Positions 15,813 through 24,172 of a stretch of 64,000 bases of DNA are shown piece after piece (the first letter of the stretch is position 1; each line of letters starts with the position of its first letter). The position numbers and the translations under genes are program-made. The notes under the pieces are model-generated. The model was not told the DNA's origin. It worked only from the letters and a program-made list of their open reading frames with translations, and did no database searches. The DNA lies in assembly GCA_937891765.1 (NCBI GenBank), contig CALAGQ010000046.1, positions 26,383 to 90,382 on the forward strand. Reading direction: 5' to 3'. Origin of the DNA: an uncultured Nitrospina sp. (GTDB lineage: Bacteria; Nitrospinota; Nitrospinia; Nitrospinales; VA-1).

Positions 15813-16442
15813 TTAGAGGTTTTCCGTATCTGTATCTTGTCTGGCTTCAAGTTTATCGATCTTTTTGATCAGTTTGCTGACCAGAGCCGCGTAGGACTCG
15901 GTGCTGATTATTTTGGAGAACTGGGACCTATAATTACGAATCAGGCTAACCCCTTCTATCACGAAGTCATACACCAGCCATTGGCCATCATCCTTGAGCA
16001 TTTTGTAATCAACATCGATCACGCCATCCTTGCGGACAATCTGGGTTTTGACCATGGCATAGTTCCCCTTAACCTGTTCATCCACATAGTTAATGGTCTC
16101 ATCCTGATAATTCTCAATTTTGCTGGCGTAGGAATTTTCAAGTAATTTTTTAAAAAGCTCGGTGAACACTTCGCGCTCCTTGTCGTTCCGGTCATCATAG
16201 TTCTTGGCCAGAGAGCGCATCACCATCTGCTTATAATTGAAACGCAGGCCAATAACCTGACGCAGTTTTTCTCTTCTTAAGACCGGATCGTTCTTGAGGT
16301 TCTTGTCAGAAACAATCACCAGAACCTGATCGATGGTTCCTTTCAAGTCCGTAGTGATTTGCGAGCCTGCAAACGCCTGCCCTGAACCCAAAAGCAAAAA
16401 AACCGCCATCAACAAATAAGCCCAAGTATATTTTCTGTTCAT
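15813..16442 (-). CDS. mlaC: MlaC/Ttg2D-type phospholipid-binding periplasmic protein
   Basis: 209 residues with a signal peptide (MNRKYTWAYLLMAVF..., cleavage near AFA-G) and a MlaC (Tol_Tol_Ttg2) domain: GTIDQVLVIVSDKNLK, FNYKQMVMRSLAKNY, FTELFKKLLENSYASKI, DYKMLKDDGQWLVYDFVIEGVSL. MlaC carries phospholipid between the outer-membrane MlaA and inner-membrane MlaFEDB complexes. I use ATG 16442 because GAGGATTTTTT precedes it; the open frame reaches 16493 without such a site. No mlaFED genes are nearby, so the gene is split from its complex, and instead lies upstream of a sugar kinase. Confidence 0.87.
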   Translation of the reverse strand: MNRKYTWAYLLMAVFLLLGSGQAFAGSQITTDLKGTIDQVLVIVSDKNLKNDPVLRREKLRQVIGLRFNYKQMVMRSLAKNYDDRNDKEREVFTELFKKLLENSYASKIENYQDETINYVDEQVKGNYAMVKTQIVRKDGVIDVDYKMLKDDGQWLVYDFVIEGVSLIRNYRSQFSKIISTESYAALVSKLIKKIDKLEARQDTDTENL

Positions 16443-16676
16443 CAAAAAATCCTCACAGTTGGTTTTATCCCGTCTTTTTAGCAACTCTAACAAATATGGT
16501 ATTTCGAATCAAGCACCCAACCCTTCTCCATCAAGATAATTCCTCACTTATCCCGTTTGAGGAAAATACCGATAAGTTATAGGAGAATCAGACCCCTTTT
16601 CACCTGTTAAAGCGATAGTAGGGAGAAAGCACCCCGAGTTATAACTTATTTAAATTTAAACAAATTCTTTAAAAGA

Positions 16677-16705
16677 TTGACAAATTTTGTAGGATTTCAT
16701 ATAGT
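16677..16705 (+). promoter_or_regulatory. Sigma70-type promoter for the lipoprotein pair
   Basis: TTGACA at 16677-16682, a 17-base spacer, and TATAGT at 16700-16705. Transcription would begin near 16712, about 47 bases before the GTG start at 16759. The rest of the 316-base gap (16443-16758) is AT-rich and has no gene. Confidence 0.7.
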
Positions 16706-16758
16706 ATGATGAATCTCAAAAGATCAAAATAATCAACAATTTAGACAGGTTACCCATC

Positions 16759-17718
16759 GTGGGCCATTGCCGTATTTCCCCATTCCTGAATCTATCCCTC
16801 GCACTTTTGGGGCTTCTATTTGCCGGGTGTGGCACCGTTGACTTGGAAGTTCGCCAAGGCAATACAAACGCAGCCATGCAACCCAGATCGGTGGCCATTT
16901 TGCCCTTCACCCTGGAGGAACCTGTTCATGAAAAAGTTGCTCCCAACGAACTGTTCCGCGACTGTTTTTACAATTATTTCAGTTTTCTAGGTTATGTGGA
17001 CCTGCCTCTGGAAACCATTGACCAAAAATTGAGTCAGGCAGGCCTGACCGACAATAAAAAAATTTTAGAGTTGAGCCCTGAAAAGCTGCGGAAAATTCTC
17101 GGCGTTGATGCAGTGATTCGCGGCCGTGTTCTATCCGCCAGCAATTTCACCGGCGGTATTCACGCAGAAACTTCCATCAATGCAAAAATTGACATGCTTG
17201 ATCTGAGAACGGGAGATGTTCTCTGGGAAACGGAACACAAGGAAATGAGCTATTCAGGAATCCTTTCCCCGACAATTGTAGAGATCATTCAGGACCAAAT
17301 GGACAACGTAAAAGTAAACCAGGCCTACTACAAAACGGCAGAGATGTTTTCGATCAGCATGATGAAGGAAATTCCCGACCCTGCTGACAGTTGGAAAGAG
17401 GAAATTCGTCTGCCGAAGATCACCAGCATAGAAACCAACTTGAAACCGAGCCTGAAATTGAAACCCAATGACCGGATATATGTGAACCTGAAAGGCGACC
17501 CGGGACTAACCGGGTATTTCGGTATTGGCAGTTGGAAATCAGACATACCCTTAAAAGAAATCGTGCCTGGACTCTACACCGGAAGCTACACCATAAAAGC
17601 TTCCGATGAGGTGAGCAGTTCCCTGATAGTCGGCAAACTGAAAAACAAAAACGGCCTCACAGGAAAAAAATTCTATAAAAATGGCATGGCCCAGTTTGAT
17701 CCTTCACCTGTTAATTAA
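16759..17718 (+). CDS. GNA1162/DUF799-like lipoprotein
   Basis: 319 residues: lipoprotein signal with lipobox LFAGC (Cys24), then a GNA1162/DUF799-like domain (about 40-210) with RSVAILPF, KLRKILGVDAVIRGRV, INAKIDMLDLRTGDVLWETE. The family shares the TolB-N-like fold seen in CsgG-associated envelope lipoproteins. The C-terminal third (about 225-319) is an extra beta-rich region. Start GTG 16759 begins the signal peptide directly and lies 54 bases after the promoter. Its stop is 2 bases before a paralogue, so the two are cotranscribed. Likely outer-membrane, periplasmic side. Confidence 0.8.
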   Translation: MGHCRISPFLNLSLALLGLLFAGCGTVDLEVRQGNTNAAMQPRSVAILPFTLEEPVHEKVAPNELFRDCFYNYFSFLGYVDLPLETIDQKLSQAGLTDNKKILELSPEKLRKILGVDAVIRGRVLSASNFTGGIHAETSINAKIDMLDLRTGDVLWETEHKEMSYSGILSPTIVEIIQDQMDNVKVNQAYYKTAEMFSISMMKEIPDPADSWKEEIRLPKITSIETNLKPSLKLKPNDRIYVNLKGDPGLTGYFGIGSWKSDIPLKEIVPGLYTGSYTIKASDEVSSSLIVGKLKNKNGLTGKKFYKNGMAQFDPSPVN

Positions 17719-17720
17719 CT

Positions 17721-18995
17721 ATGACTTTAAACATTTCCAGTCTTTGGAGATCTTTGGCGGTGTTGCTTTTGGCAACTCTGGTTTCTGCCTGCGCTTCAGA
17801 CCTGCAAACCAAAGTCTCCGGCCATCTGAGCGGACTCTCCAAGCATCAAAGAGTGGCAATCCTGCCAGTCGAAGCCAGCGATGCGGGGCAAAAGGAAATG
17901 GCAAAAATGTTCCGGCAAGGGTTATATGCCAACCTCAAGCAGTCCAAATTCAATTTAATGGAAAAATATATTGTGGATGGTCTGCTGAAGCAGAACAACT
18001 TGAACGATCCAGCAAGTTTTCTCACCATCAATCCCATGCAGTTTGGTGAAATCCTTGGTGCAGATGCCATTGTGTTCAGCCGAATCAACAAAGTGGAGCG
18101 CAGTTACTTTATTGTGCATTCCTCCATTGAACTTAGCGTCTCCGTGCAGATGGTGGACACACGCACTGGAGAGATTCTCTGGCGAGCCGAGCAAACGGAA
18201 CATGATTTTTCCGGTATCGGCAAAATCCCAACCGGGATCATCACCGCCCTGTTCGCTCCCATTCAGTTTGTGACCAACAAATTCAACCTGCGCAAGATGA
18301 CCTCCAAAATGGTCGACAAGCTGACCGCTTTGGTGAAGAGACCTCAAGACGCGGAAAAAGACACTCAATTTGAAAAAACGGTGATAGCAAAGAATGCCAC
18401 CACCGACTTGAACAAAATTGAAGAGCTCCAGCAACTCAAAGCCGAATGGAATAAGGCTCTGGCTCTGGATGAAGAAGTTTTACCAGTTGAAACTTATCAG
18501 GAAGCCCAAGAAAAAACACTGGCTCCGATAAAAAATTCTTCATCTCCTGTGCCGGTAGGACAAATTCAAAACCAGGTGCCCCTGAGAGCAGTGGTTCGTA
18601 AAGTCGGGACCACGGACGCAGAAATGACCCCAGCCACTCCTGAAATAAAAAAACAAAAAACCGTAGCGCCCGGTCCTTTGAGCGCCTATAGAGCAACCCC
18701 GATCCTATTTCCTCGCATCGATCATCGATTGTCTCGTATGAAAACTAAATCCGGAAAAAGCATAAATAAAATGCTATATACCGTGCAGGTGGGAGCTTAT
18801 AAAACTAAAGCCTACGCTCAAAATCTTTCGAAAAAACTGGTGAAAAAAGGCTACAACGCTTTTGTGATCCATAATAAGGTTTATAAGGTGCAGGTGGACA
18901 AGTTTAAAGACAAACAAGATGCTCTCAAACTCGCCCAGTTCATCCTGAAAAAAGAAAACCTTAAAAACTTTATCACTCGGGCCACAGCAGGGTAG
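17721..18995 (+). CDS. GNA1162/DUF799-like lipoprotein with SPOR domain
   Basis: 424 residues: lipobox VSAC (Cys24); a GNA1162/DUF799-like domain (about 40-200: RVAILPVEASD, FGEILGADAIVFSRI, VQMVDTRTGEILWRAE); a charged, Pro-rich linker (200-345); and a C-terminal SPOR domain (about 350-424: YTVQVGAYKTKAYAQNLSKK ... VYKVQVDKFKDKQDAL). SPOR domains bind denuded peptidoglycan at division sites, so this fusion could tether an outer-membrane lipoprotein to septal wall. It is a paralogue of the preceding gene and starts 2 bases after its stop. I do not know a described protein with this fusion. Confidence 0.8.
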   Translation: MTLNISSLWRSLAVLLLATLVSACASDLQTKVSGHLSGLSKHQRVAILPVEASDAGQKEMAKMFRQGLYANLKQSKFNLMEKYIVDGLLKQNNLNDPASFLTINPMQFGEILGADAIVFSRINKVERSYFIVHSSIELSVSVQMVDTRTGEILWRAEQTEHDFSGIGKIPTGIITALFAPIQFVTNKFNLRKMTSKMVDKLTALVKRPQDAEKDTQFEKTVIAKNATTDLNKIEELQQLKAEWNKALALDEEVLPVETYQEAQEKTLAPIKNSSSPVPVGQIQNQVPLRAVVRKVGTTDAEMTPATPEIKKQKTVAPGPLSAYRATPILFPRIDHRLSRMKTKSGKSINKMLYTVQVGAYKTKAYAQNLSKKLVKKGYNAFVIHNKVYKVQVDKFKDKQDALKLAQFILKKENLKNFITRATAG

Positions 18996-19034
18996 CCCCT
19001 GCGCCTCAATAGCTCCTCAAGCTGAAAACTTCTC

Positions 19035-20174
19035 TTACCGTTTTGACGCTTCAAATTTATCCAGCAGGTCAAAGAAGCGGCTGACCTCATCTTCGCTATT
19101 ATAAAAATGTGGCGAGAGGCGGACCAACCCATCGCGGACAGTGAGCTTGACCTTATTCTGCAACATCCATTCATAAAGCTGGCTGATATCCTGATTCATG
19201 ACGAAGGCAATATTTCCCGAACGTTCTTGCGGGTGGGTGGAACTATAAACTTTCAGTCCGCGCTGCTTGAGCTGTTCAAGAATCCCGTCACCCAGAGCCA
19301 TCACCCGCTTCTCGATATTTTCAATTCCCGTTTCCAGCAGAAGGTCCAGAGCCGCACCGAACGCATGAATACTCATCGTGTTGAGCGAGCCTTCTTCAAA
19401 ACGTTGCGCATTCGGCCTGAAGGTAAACTCATAATTCATGAAGTCGGCAGCATTGACCATGTTTCCCCACCCTACCGTTACCGGATAAACCTTTTCCAGA
19501 ACATCTCTGGAAATATAGAACCCACCAAGCCCCTCGACACTCAGCATCCACTTATGCCCATCGGCAGAGAGAAAATCGATATGGTCCTTTTTCACATCCA
19601 TCGGCAGAATTCCCAGACTTTGAATGGCATCGACGCAGAACAGGATGCCCTTTTCTTTGCAGAATGCGCCGATGCGGTTGAGATCACAACGAAAGCCGCT
19701 ATTGCATTCCACCGAACTGACAGAAATGAGCCTTGTCCTGGCATCCACCTGTTTAACCAGATCGTCAAACAACACCCGCCCCTCAACAGCAGGAACCATG
19801 CGGGTTTCAACACCCAGACGTTTCAGGTTCCACCATGGGTAAACATTGGCAGGGAACTCAATATCGGGGATGACCACATTGTCGCCCGACCTCCAATCCA
19901 ATCCATTGGCAACGATGGAAAGTCCTTCAGAAGTATTTTTTACAAACGCCACTTCATCCGTCCCGGCGTTGATGAGTCGGGCAAAACTTTTCCGCGCCTG
20001 CTCGATCTCGACCATCCAGGTTTCGTAATGAGCCGTGCCGTAGCGGGTGGCATCACCCACAAACGCCGTCACCACTTTGCGCACCCGCTCGGGCAAAGGA
20101 GCCACCCGGGCATGATCGAAAAAGATCAACTCCTCCGTGACGGGAAATTCTTTTCTGATATTTTCAAAATCCAT
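19035..20174 (-). CDS. Class V aminotransferase / cysteine-desulfurase-like PLP enzyme
   Basis: 379 residues, fold type I. Markers are FFDHARVAPLPE at the N-terminus, TSEGLSIVANG for phosphate binding, CVDAIQSLG with the pyridine-binding Asp, and SADGHKWML with the Schiff-base Lys208. The overall pattern is that of the SufS/NifS and isopenicillin-epimerase-like branch. A catalytic Cys of desulfurases is not evident in the C-terminal loop, so a different activity (epimerase, lyase or aminotransferase) is possible. The stop is 11 bases before dinB on the same strand order (dinB upstream), suggesting a shared transcript. No iron-sulfur genes are nearby. Confidence 0.85.
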   Translation of the reverse strand: MDFENIRKEFPVTEELIFFDHARVAPLPERVRKVVTAFVGDATRYGTAHYETWMVEIEQARKSFARLINAGTDEVAFVKNTSEGLSIVANGLDWRSGDNVVIPDIEFPANVYPWWNLKRLGVETRMVPAVEGRVLFDDLVKQVDARTRLISVSSVECNSGFRCDLNRIGAFCKEKGILFCVDAIQSLGILPMDVKKDHIDFLSADGHKWMLSVEGLGGFYISRDVLEKVYPVTVGWGNMVNAADFMNYEFTFRPNAQRFEEGSLNTMSIHAFGAALDLLLETGIENIEKRVMALGDGILEQLKQRGLKVYSSTHPQERSGNIAFVMNQDISQLYEWMLQNKVKLTVRDGLVRLSPHFYNSEDEVSRFFDLLDKFEASKR

Positions 20175-20185
20175 AAAGCTCTGAC

Positions 20186-21358
20186 CTATTGCGAGCGGAG
20201 GCTCGCAGCTCGTAATAGGGATTTAAACCCATATTTATGACGGATGCGGTCGATGCCCTGATACAAACCGTCCCAGCATTTCCCGCCTTTATCATCAAAC
20301 AATTCTTCCTGCCGATGGGGATCAGCCGTCAGTGAAGTGAAAGAGATGCCGATGAGGCGCACCTGTGCCTGATGCGTGAACAGTTTGTGGAACAATCTCG
20401 CTCCGGTTTTAAATAATGTATGGTCTTCCGCTGTCGGCATCTCCAGTGTTTTTGATCGGGTCACTGTTTTAAAATCGGCGTACCGCAGTTTCAATGTCAC
20501 CGTACCGGCAAACAACTTGTTTTCCCTCAGCTGTCCCGCTGCTTTTTCGGTCAGGTAGCTGAGTGTAGACTCAAGAAATAACGGGTCAGTGGAGTCCGTC
20601 TCCAATGTTGTCTCACGGCTGATCGAGCGCGGGTCTTCGGTTTCGCTGACGACCGGACTGTCACTGATCCCCCGGGCTTTGCGATAAAGGGATACACCCC
20701 ATTTACCATAAACCTCTTCAAGAAGTTCAAGCGGTAAGCGGGCCAGATCGCCCACAGATTTAACGCCCATACGTTGCAACTCGGCACCACTTTTGGGCCC
20801 GATTCCCGGAACGCGGCGGATAGGGAGCGGAGCTAGGAATTTTTCTTCCATTCCCGGTGCAATCCACAACATTCCATTGGGCTTGCAATAAGCCGAGGCA
20901 ATCTTGGCCAGAAGTTTGTTGGAAGCGATACCGATGGATGCGTTCAATCCCGACACCTCACGAATCTCGTTGCGAATTTTTTCCGCCGATGTCAGAACCG
21001 GACCGTGCAGTCTTTCGCATCCGGTCAAATCAACAAACGCTTCATCGAGCGACATCGGTTCCACCAAAGGGGAATAGCGTCTTAAAATTTCGAACACCTT
21101 GGCCGAGTACTCGCTGTACCGCCGGTGCGAACCTCTGAGAAAAATCGCGTGTGGACATAATTTTTTCGCTTTCGCAATCGGCATGGCAGAATGAATACCA
21201 TACCGTCTTGCTACGTAAGAAGCAGCGGCCACGACACCTCTGCCCTCGGGACTGCCGCCGACAATTACCGGCTTGCCTTTCAGCGATGGATCAAGCACCT
21301 CTTCCACCGACACGAAAAACGCATCCATGTCTACATGCAAAATCTTACGAGAACTCAA
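20186..21358 (-). CDS. dinB: DNA polymerase IV (Y family)
   Basis: 390 residues, normal for DinB with a little-finger domain. Catalytic acidic residues are in HVDMDAFFVSVE (Asp10) and SLDEAFVDLT. Also present are YVARRYGIHSAMP, the helix-hairpin-helix (VPGIGPKSGAELQRMGVKSV) and the little finger up to about 350. A beta-clamp motif may be the C-terminal QEELFDD (about 360). The enzyme copies across lesions and slipped templates. It lies upstream of the aminotransferase gene and next to lexA on the same strand, which fits SOS control, though I could not identify a convincing LexA site. Confidence 0.95.
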   Translation of the reverse strand: MSSRKILHVDMDAFFVSVEEVLDPSLKGKPVIVGGSPEGRGVVAAASYVARRYGIHSAMPIAKAKKLCPHAIFLRGSHRRYSEYSAKVFEILRRYSPLVEPMSLDEAFVDLTGCERLHGPVLTSAEKIRNEIREVSGLNASIGIASNKLLAKIASAYCKPNGMLWIAPGMEEKFLAPLPIRRVPGIGPKSGAELQRMGVKSVGDLARLPLELLEEVYGKWGVSLYRKARGISDSPVVSETEDPRSISRETTLETDSTDPLFLESTLSYLTEKAAGQLRENKLFAGTVTLKLRYADFKTVTRSKTLEMPTAEDHTLFKTGARLFHKLFTHQAQVRLIGISFTSLTADPHRQEELFDDKGGKCWDGLYQGIDRIRHKYGFKSLLRAASLRSQ

Positions 21359-21382
21359 TTCAACCCCTCAATTAACCGCACT

Positions 21383-21471
21383 GCCCTCTCGCGAAGGAAA
21401 CAAATAGAAAACGCCGAGACAATCTTTTGCTAGCCCGTCAAAGTCATTGCTCGCTGGCTCCACGCCTAGTG
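21383..21471 (+). repeat. Modular intergenic repeat, copy 5
   Basis: GCCCTCTCGCGAAGG, ACAAATAG, CGCCGAGACAATCTTTTGCTAG, AAAGTCATTGCTC, TGGCTCCACGCCTAGTG (21455-21471). It aligns closely along its length with copy 8 at 26059-26158. Located downstream of lexA and upstream of dinB. Confidence 0.85.
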
Positions 21472-21489
21472 CCCCCGGTGGCTCACCGG

Positions 21490-22083
21490 TTATTTGTCAA
21501 ACTTGCGCAACACACCAATGACCACGCCCTGGATGGTGAAGTCGCCTTCACGGACGATGATCGGTTTCATATCCGGGTGGGCAGGTTGCAGACGCACCCG
21601 ATCCTTTTCCCGGTAAAACCGTTTCAAGGTCGCTCGGTCGTTGTCGATCAACGCCACCACCGTTTCTCCGTTTTCGGCCACATCACGCCGTTCGACGATC
21701 ACATAATCTCCGTCCTGAATATGGTCTTCGATCATTGAGTCACCTTTAACCTGAAGAACAAAGATGTCCTTGTCTCCAGCATCGGGTAACAGAGCCATCA
21801 CTTCACGGTGGTCCATCACCTCAATCGGCTTGCCCGCCGCGATATGACCCAGCACCGGATATTCCCGCGCCGGCTCTTCCACCACTTCAATGGCGCGACT
21901 CAAATTATGTTGTTTCTTAATCAGCCCCTTCTTTTCCAAATGAGACAGGTGCTTATGCACCGTCGCCGGGGAACTGAGCTGGAAATGTTCGCCAATTTCC
22001 ACAATACTCGGCGCATAACCTTTTGAGCGGATATGCTCCTTGAGGTACTCATAAATCTCCCGCTGACGTTTGGTGAGATACAT
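21490..22083 (-). CDS. lexA: LexA repressor (SOS regulator)
   Basis: 197 residues. A winged-helix DNA-binding domain (1-65: PSIVEIGEHFQLSSPATVHK) and an S24 peptidase-like domain. The self-cleavage bond is Ala83-Gly84 in HIAAGKPIE, and the catalytic pair is Ser116 (KGDSMIED) and Lys154 (ATLKRFY). All key residues are intact. The start follows AAGGAGATCG. Upstream there is a direct repeat of CGAAAAT with 11-base spacing (22124-22141), which might be part of a lineage-specific LexA site, but dinB lacks it. Intergenic repeat copies flank lexA in opposite orientation. Confidence 0.96.
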   Translation of the reverse strand: MYLTKRQREIYEYLKEHIRSKGYAPSIVEIGEHFQLSSPATVHKHLSHLEKKGLIKKQHNLSRAIEVVEEPAREYPVLGHIAAGKPIEVMDHREVMALLPDAGDKDIFVLQVKGDSMIEDHIQDGDYVIVERRDVAENGETVVALIDNDRATLKRFYREKDRVRLQPAHPDMKPIIVREGDFTIQGVVIGVLRKFDK

Positions 22084-22173
22084 AATTTCGATCTCCTTAT
22101 TTCCCTATACCAGCCAGAGTAAGCGAAAATTAGACGAAAATCAAGCCCGCAACGCCGGTTGGAAACACGGTCA

Positions 22174-22256
22174 CCAGCGTGATGCTGGACCCTATGAGCA
22201 ATAACGTGGATGGTTGCTAAGAGTTATCTCGGCTAAAAGAGCCGGCCCCACGCTTG
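22174..22256 (-). repeat. Modular intergenic repeat, copy 6 (inverted)
   Basis: CCAGCGTGATGCTGG (22174-22188), GAGCAATAAC, TTGCTAAGAGTTATCTCGGC, TAAAAGAGC, GGCCCCACGCTTGG (22243-22256). On the minus strand it reads as the standard core. It lies between lexA and the following plus-strand genes. Confidence 0.8.
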
Positions 22257-22376
22257 GAGGGAGGATTGCTCATTGCTTTTTCCGGCACATGAAGATACAA
22301 TATTTGTAACTGCAATATTTGTAACTTTAAAGTCTGCCTGTTGTCCGCTGGCGATATCAATAAGCTGGAGTTCAAA

Positions 22377-22871
22377 ATGCCAAGCGTAACAATCACACGC
22401 AAGAAATTTCTCGAAGACCCTCAGGGTCGAACTTTTTCCGATGTTGCAAATGATCCAGAACAATATTTCGATGCCGTTCTTGCTTTCTTTAATGATGACA
22501 GCAAACAACGCCGCATGGAGGAGTCTGAAATTCATCATGACAGACCTCCCTTAGCGGGTGTCGTCCGGGAACTTGAGTCCCATCCCGCCCTTCATCTGAC
22601 TCTGGCGGAAACACATACTCAGAGGAGCTTGCGATTGCGACAGGCCATTGGCGCGGTCGCACGCATGATTATGGAGGCCCGAGGTTGGCAGAAAACTGGC
22701 CGTAAAGGATCGCTGGGTGTCCGGGCCGAAAAAAATCCATCAAAACCCACCCACAACTCGGGTGGTCTGGCATTTTGGTTCATTCGTGCCGAGCGCTATG
22801 TGCGTGCCGAGGGCATGCCTTTCCAATCAGTGCGAGAGCGTTGCCAAAAACTTGAGTCCGCGGTGCTATAA
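22377..22871 (+). CDS. Hypothetical protein
   Basis: 164 residues, not recognised. The start ATG 22377 has GGAG six bases upstream; an open frame extends back to 22341 but without a ribosome site. It has no signal peptide or membrane segment. The N-terminus reads MPSVTITRKKFLEDPQGRTF; the middle is rich in Arg, Glu and His; the C-terminus (GGLAFWFIRAERYVRAEGMP) is amphipathic and basic. The composition suggests a DNA- or RNA-associated cytosolic protein, but no motif proves it. It sits 20 bases before the DUF1611 gene in the same direction, so they may be cotranscribed. Confidence 0.6.
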   Translation: MPSVTITRKKFLEDPQGRTFSDVANDPEQYFDAVLAFFNDDSKQRRMEESEIHHDRPPLAGVVRELESHPALHLTLAETHTQRSLRLRQAIGAVARMIMEARGWQKTGRKGSLGVRAEKNPSKPTHNSGGLAFWFIRAERYVRAEGMPFQSVRERCQKLESAVL

Positions 22872-22891
22872 CCATCACTAAAGGAAGATTA

Positions 22892-24172
22892 ATGCTAATT
22901 CAGCAAAGAATGGTGAACTTGATCAAAAAACAAACACTGTTTGCCCAGCGGGAGTGGAAATCAGAAAAGAAACACAGTGCTGGTCAGAAAAAAACAGCTC
23001 TGGTTTACTGCGACAATCAATTTGGTCTGGTAGATGGGAAAACTGCTGCTGCATTAGTTCGGCACTCAGAGATCTATACCATTGTTGGGATTATTGACAG
23101 TTCGTTAGCAGGCAAGGATGCCGGGGAAGAGTTGGGTGAGGAAAAGAGTGGCATCCCCATTTTCTCGAATTTAGATGATGCCTTGAGCCGGCTTCCAAAG
23201 GTTCCAGATTGCTATGTTTATGGGAAAGCTCCATTAGACACTTATATATGCCATAAGGAAAGAGCCCTGATTCTGGAAGCTATGGAAAAAGGCATGGACA
23301 TCATCAACGGTCTGCATCAGTTCTTCTCTGAGGATCAAGAGTTTACCGCTATGGCCACACTGAGCGGTATCCAAATTAAAGACATCAGAAAATCTCCTCC
23401 GTTAAAAGATCTGCATCTCTTTACGGGCCGAATATCTGAAGTGACGGCTCCTGTAATCGCCGTATTGGGCACCGATTGCGCCTGCGGAAAAATGACCACC
23501 GCAGTGGAACTCAACAAAACCTTGAACAATCTCGGCGTTATGTCAGTACTCGTCGCAACGGGTCAAACCAGCCTGATGCAGGGAGCCATGTATGGCGTAT
23601 CGACCGATGCTCTTGTTTCCCAGTTTGTAGTCGGTGAAGTAGAAAACTCTGTCATTCAGGCGTTTGAAAACGAAAGCCCCGACATCATTTTAGTTGAGGG
23701 CCAGAGTGCCGTCAGCCATCCCGCCTTTATGAGTTCTCTTGGAATATTAAAGGGAAGCATGCCCGATGGCATTATCCTCCAGCATCCGCCTGCCAGAAAG
23801 TTCCGCTGCGATTTCCCTGGCTTGTCAATGCCAACCGTTGCAAGTGAAATTAAATTGATTGAAACGATTTCTCCAGCAAAGGTGATGGCTGTCACATTGA
23901 GCCATGAAGACATGACAGAGGAAGAAATACTGGAAACCATAGTGGATTATGAAAGGCAGCTTCAGCTGCCGACATCAGATGTATTGAGTCATGGATGCCA
24001 AAAACTTGTTCAAGCATTACGCGATCATTTCCCCAAGCTGGACCAAAAAATCAAACGGGAGAATTTTAATTTTTTCTTGGACAGACCACCTCGCAGGCGT
24101 AACCCGTTGGAAGGAATAAATGCAATCTTTCATGCCAAGAATAGAAATCGCCTTATCCCAAATACAGGATAA
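22892..24172 (+). CDS. DUF1611 / DgcN-like ATP-dependent protein
   Basis: 426 residues. An N-terminal Rossmann-like domain (about 35-175) is followed by a P-loop NTPase domain with Walker A-like GTDCACGKMTTA (about 192) and a hydrophobic strand ending in Glu (DIILVEGQSAVSHP). This is the DUF1611 family, which includes DgcN, reported in D-glutamate catabolism together with the epimerase-like DgcA. Here the partner is instead a PLP racemase whose gene overlaps the 3' end by 53 bases. The substrate is probably an amino acid, possibly D-Glu or ornithine-like; this is inference. Confidence 0.8.
   Translation: MLIQQRMVNLIKKQTLFAQREWKSEKKHSAGQKKTALVYCDNQFGLVDGKTAAALVRHSEIYTIVGIIDSSLAGKDAGEELGEEKSGIPIFSNLDDALSRLPKVPDCYVYGKAPLDTYICHKERALILEAMEKGMDIINGLHQFFSEDQEFTAMATLSGIQIKDIRKSPPLKDLHLFTGRISEVTAPVIAVLGTDCACGKMTTAVELNKTLNNLGVMSVLVATGQTSLMQGAMYGVSTDALVSQFVVGEVENSVIQAFENESPDIILVEGQSAVSHPAFMSSLGILKGSMPDGIILQHPPARKFRCDFPGLSMPTVASEIKLIETISPAKVMAVTLSHEDMTEEEILETIVDYERQLQLPTSDVLSHGCQKLVQALRDHFPKLDQKIKRENFNFFLDRPPRRRNPLEGINAIFHAKNRNRLIPNTG

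Noticed and set aside
19107..20240. 377-codon plus-strand ORF opposite the class V aminotransferase
   Set aside because: It is the antisense of a well-conserved PLP enzyme gene, has no ribosome site and no recognisable domain.
22084..22141. LexA operator upstream of lexA
   Set aside because: Neither CTGT-N8-ACAG nor GAAC-N4-GTTC is present, and the CGAAAAT direct repeat is not found upstream of dinB.
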